The notes below the pieces were generated by a model, which saw only the letters and a program-made list of their open reading frames with translations, did no database searches and was not told the origin of the DNA. Below are positions 20,990-21,013 of a DNA stretch of 21,013 nt, one piece after another (position 1 is the first letter of the stretch; the number at the start of each line of letters is the position of its first letter). The stretch spans positions 1 to 21,013 of the forward strand of contig CAXBPY010000054.1 in NCBI GenBank assembly GCA_963977675.1, written 5' to 3'. Source of the DNA: CAXBPY01 sp003455275. GTDB taxonomy: Bacteria > Bacteroidota > Bacteroidia > Chitinophagales > UBA10324. A program made the translations under genes and the position numbers.

Positions 20990-21013
20990 ATCTGTTTGTT
21001 TTAATTTGTAATT

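Overview
The window looks like a chromosome segment of a Bacteroidota bacterium, most likely a gliding or environmental lineage of the Sphingobacteriia/Chitinophagia/Flavobacteriia type. The evidence is two large secreted proteins with type IX secretion (T9SS) C-terminal sorting domains, SprB-type repeats and SdrD-B-like modules, a complex I cluster with a short NuoG, AT-rich spacers without clear Shine-Dalgarno sites, and candidate promoters resembling TTG-N(17-23)-TAnnTTTG. No rRNA, tRNA, CRISPR array or insertion sequence was seen.

Region 1 (1-5.87 kb, all minus strand) holds seven consecutive respiratory complex I genes in the order nuoE-F-G-H-I-J-K. They encode the NADH-oxidising module (E, F, G), the iron-sulfur link (I) and three membrane subunits (H, J, K). 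nuoK is followed on the same strand by the start of an ABC-2-type transporter ATPase cut by the window edge. nuoA-D and nuoL-N are not in view, so the operon is split at least upstream of nuoE. NuoG has only its Fe-S N-terminal part and no molybdopterin-type domain. Several spacers in this cluster carry related degenerate TTTTGATTT-type repeats.

Region 2 (5.9-12.3 kb) is a divergent pair of secreted, modular surface proteins that share SdrD-B-like Ca-loop modules, a DPNEKEVSP domain and a T9SS sorting tail. The minus-strand protein carries five SprB repeats. The plus-strand protein carries several PKD domains and ends at a very strong intrinsic terminator.

Region 3 (12.4-18.25 kb, plus strand) holds a TMEM175-family potassium-channel-like protein, a four-helix CopD/HemJ-like membrane protein, and a 1460-residue alpha-2-macroglobulin with an intact thioester motif. 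The last also contains a carboxypeptidase-regulatory-like module and a TonB-plug-like motif.

Region 4 (18.25-21 kb, minus strand, visibly more AT-rich) is an accessory-looking stretch. It holds a protein with a HEPN-type Rx4H motif, a secreted PEGA-like protein, a membrane-anchored protein with an OB-like domain plus a PBCV-type basic adaptor tail, and a gene broken by both an in-frame TAG and a one-base frameshift. It also carries a 102-bp composite palindromic element, next to a second copy of the terminator hairpin found 1.6 kb away. No complete new multi-gene system is evident. The most unusual items are the repeat/terminator pair, the doubly broken gene and the HEPN-like orphan.
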